A stretch of DNA of 32,425 nucleotides from assembly GCA_050246915.1 (NCBI GenBank), contig JBFWVD010000054.1:1-32425 (forward strand), written 5' to 3'. Positions within the stretch are counted from its first letter, which is position 1. Each line of letters starts with the position of its first letter. The notes beneath the pieces were generated by a model, which was not told the origin of the DNA, ran no database searches, and was given only the letters and a program-made list of their open reading frames with translations. Positions 31,569-32,425 of this stretch are shown here, piece by piece. This DNA is from JBFWVD01 sp050246915. Its GTDB lineage: Bacteria; Actinomycetota; Acidimicrobiia; Acidimicrobiales; Ilumatobacteraceae. The position numbers were made by a program, and so were the translations under genes.

Positions 31569-31591
31569 CTGAGCTCCCTTCCGAGACATCT

Positions 31592-31605
31592 CTAGCTGTC
31601 GCTAG
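31592..31605 (-). promoter_or_regulatory. CTAG-N6-CTAG palindrome before ctaD
   Basis: CTAG at 31592-31595 and 31602-31605 are separated by CTGTCG. Both flanks fit TCTAG...CTAGA. The site ends 24 bases upstream of the ctaD start codon and is followed by the ribosome-binding site, so it probably overlaps the transcription start. Confidence 0.6.
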
Positions 31606-31664
31606 ATTTTTGCGACCCTACCCGACGCCACTGGAGCCCGCCACCCTCGTTCGCTACAGCCGTC

Positions 31665-31688
31665 GTGCAGGTCGACTGGGCCCTGCAC
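31665..31688. terminator. Hairpin between ctaD promoter and DUF488 stop
   Basis: GTGCAGG (31665-31671) and CCTGCAC (31682-31688) can form a seven-base stem with a ten-base loop. It lies 39 bases after the stop of the minus-strand DUF488 gene, so it may end that transcript before the ctaD promoter. No T-tract is visible. Confidence 0.4.
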
Positions 31689-31726
31689 CGTAAGGACGCG
31701 CAAACCGCGCTCGCGCTTCGGACGGG

Positions 31727-32347
31727 TCAGCGGTGCGAGCCGTAGTTGTGGCGCGATCGAACCTCGCCGTCCTCACCATGGAGGATCAGCTCGACGCGGC
31801 CACGTTGCGCCAAGCCGCGCCCGGTGCCGATGGCCTCAGCGTCCGTCGGGAACACGACCCCGTCGAGCGATCCGTCCTCGACATCGACCACCCACCCGTC
31901 GGCATGCGGCATCACATGAACTTCCGCAACTGGGCGTCCTTCTCTAACGAGGCCGTCGTCCGGGGTGGCTGCTCTCGTCGCGCGCTGGCCGTCGGCGAGC
32001 AGGTGCTCCCGCAGGACGTGGGCACCAGAGTGGTCGACATCACGAGTAGCGGTCAGCAGGGTGATGCCGCCATGCCGTGCGATCCCGAGCAGGCTCGTCA
32101 CGATGTCGGAGGAGGGGGCCTCGCGGAGCTCGCCGCAGTACCGCCGGGCGAACTCGTCAAACCTCTGAGGATCGTGGCCGTACCAACGGCGCAGCTCGTT
32201 GCTAGGTGCGACGTCCTTAGCCCACTCGTCGAGTTGGGCGTCCTCCTTGGTGACGCCTCGCGGCCAGAGGCGGTCGACCAGGACCCGTCGACCCGTTGAC
32301 AGGTCAGCGCGATCGTAGATCCGCTGGACCAGGATGCAGGGCTTCAT
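31727..32347 (-). CDS. DUF488-DUF2188 fusion protein
   Basis: This 206-residue protein has an N-terminal DUF488 domain (VQRIYDRADLSTGRRVLVDR, RLWPRGVTKEDAQLDEW, VAPSNELRRWYGHDPQRFDE, GGITLLTATRDVDHSGAHVL), about 1-120. Its C-terminal DUF2188-like domain has AEVHVMPHADGWVVDVEDGS and GRVELILHGEDGEVRSRHNY ending GSHR. DUF488 is of unknown function, with conserved Arg and His suggesting an enzyme. DUF2188 is small and nucleic-acid or stress linked at best. ATG 32347 follows GAGGTGAG; an in-frame ATG 32398 also has AAAGGA and would add 17 residues. The left edge of the window carries a 5' fragment of another DUF488 gene. Confidence 0.85.
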   Translation of the reverse strand: MKPCILVQRIYDRADLSTGRRVLVDRLWPRGVTKEDAQLDEWAKDVAPSNELRRWYGHDPQRFDEFARRYCGELREAPSSDIVTSLLGIARHGGITLLTATRDVDHSGAHVLREHLLADGQRATRAATPDDGLVREGRPVAEVHVMPHADGWVVDVEDGSLDGVVFPTDAEAIGTGRGLAQRGRVELILHGEDGEVRSRHNYGSHR

Positions 32348-32425
32348 GATCTCACCTCGACGGGTGGATGGCCGTGAAGCGCTGGACGTGCTTCTCATGT
32401 CGATCCTTTCGGTTGGACTACTAGT

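Noticed and set aside
31587..31589. In-frame ATG 21 bases upstream as start of ctaD
   Set aside because: It abuts the CTAG palindrome, while AAGGGAG sits correctly for ATG 31568; the extra residues MSRKGAQ have no family support.
1..32425. CRISPR arrays, tRNA or rRNA genes, and tandem repeats
   Set aside because: No regularly spaced direct repeats, cloverleaf-like stretches or rRNA-like sequence were noticed on reading.
122..32425. ACTAGT near both ends as a transposon target duplication
   Set aside because: Six bases of a palindromic site are too little; the window end is arbitrary and the IS left end is not visible.

Overview
The window is GC-rich actinobacterial DNA. GTG starts, ATGA/GTGA gene overlaps, likely leaderless promoters, an NDP-forming acyl-CoA synthetase fused to an acetyltransferase, SufR-like regulators, a GH15 enzyme and an actinobacterial-style CtaD all fit Actinomycetota. 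An acidimicrobial lineage is plausible but is not shown by the sequence alone. No rRNA, tRNA or CRISPR array was seen. The only clear mobile-element trace is the 3' end of an IS630-type transposase at the left edge.

Layout. (1) 1-1500: transposase end, then a DUF488 fragment joined to a decayed aconitase, facing a decayed truncated globin. (2) 5166-1500, minus strand: a tightly overlapping operon of a giant NuoF / hemerythrin-like / USP / USP fusion protein, a small unknown, a cupin and the dead globin. (3) 5295-6740: pyruvate kinase. (4) 14855-6764, minus strand: an eight-gene operon with a DsbA-like protein, superoxide dismutase, a SufR-like regulator, a membrane protein, a GH15 glucosidase/trehalase, a PQ-loop protein, a GNAT-acyl-CoA synthetase (one frameshift) and a decayed TPR protein. 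(5) 14952-17435, plus strand, from a mirror-image divergent promoter: DoxX-like protein, a FadD tail fragment, DUF2231 protein, transaldolase. Then a truncated acyl-CoA dehydrogenase. (6) 21232-18971, minus strand: SRPBCC protein, a broken unknown, DksA/TraR zinc-finger protein, tandem USP. (7) 21413-24647, plus strand: a tandem USP overlapping a frameshifted second NuoF-like gene, then a structured leader and a second SufR-like regulator. (8) 24624-26545: fragments of beta-carbonic anhydrase, ClC/CBS channel and sulfite/nitrite reductase around an intact 1-Cys peroxiredoxin. (9) 28705-26650, minus strand: a truncated globin-glyoxalase (VOC) fusion, a PAS protein and a third SufR-like regulator; a divergent 4-TM protein follows. 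(10) 31568-29607: cytochrome c oxidase subunit I. (11) 32347-31727: a DUF488-DUF2188 protein.

How the parts fit. The intact genes centre on oxygen, redox and energy stress: NADH-binding NuoF-like proteins, globins, SOD, peroxiredoxin, cox1, universal stress proteins and Fe-S-type regulators. Four of them (pyruvate kinase, the USP-nuoF2 operon, peroxiredoxin and cox1) have an exact TCTAG- or CTAG-centred palindrome, CTAG-N6-CTAG, just before the gene. Half-sites lie before two SufR-like regulators and before the globin fusion. I infer one redox regulon scattered over the window. Its architecture matches the 4-6-4 operator known for SufR, but binding is unproven.

The intact cassettes are separated by broken pieces of core-metabolism genes. 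The window therefore looks like a rearranged accessory region, although some single-base frameshifts could be sequencing errors.
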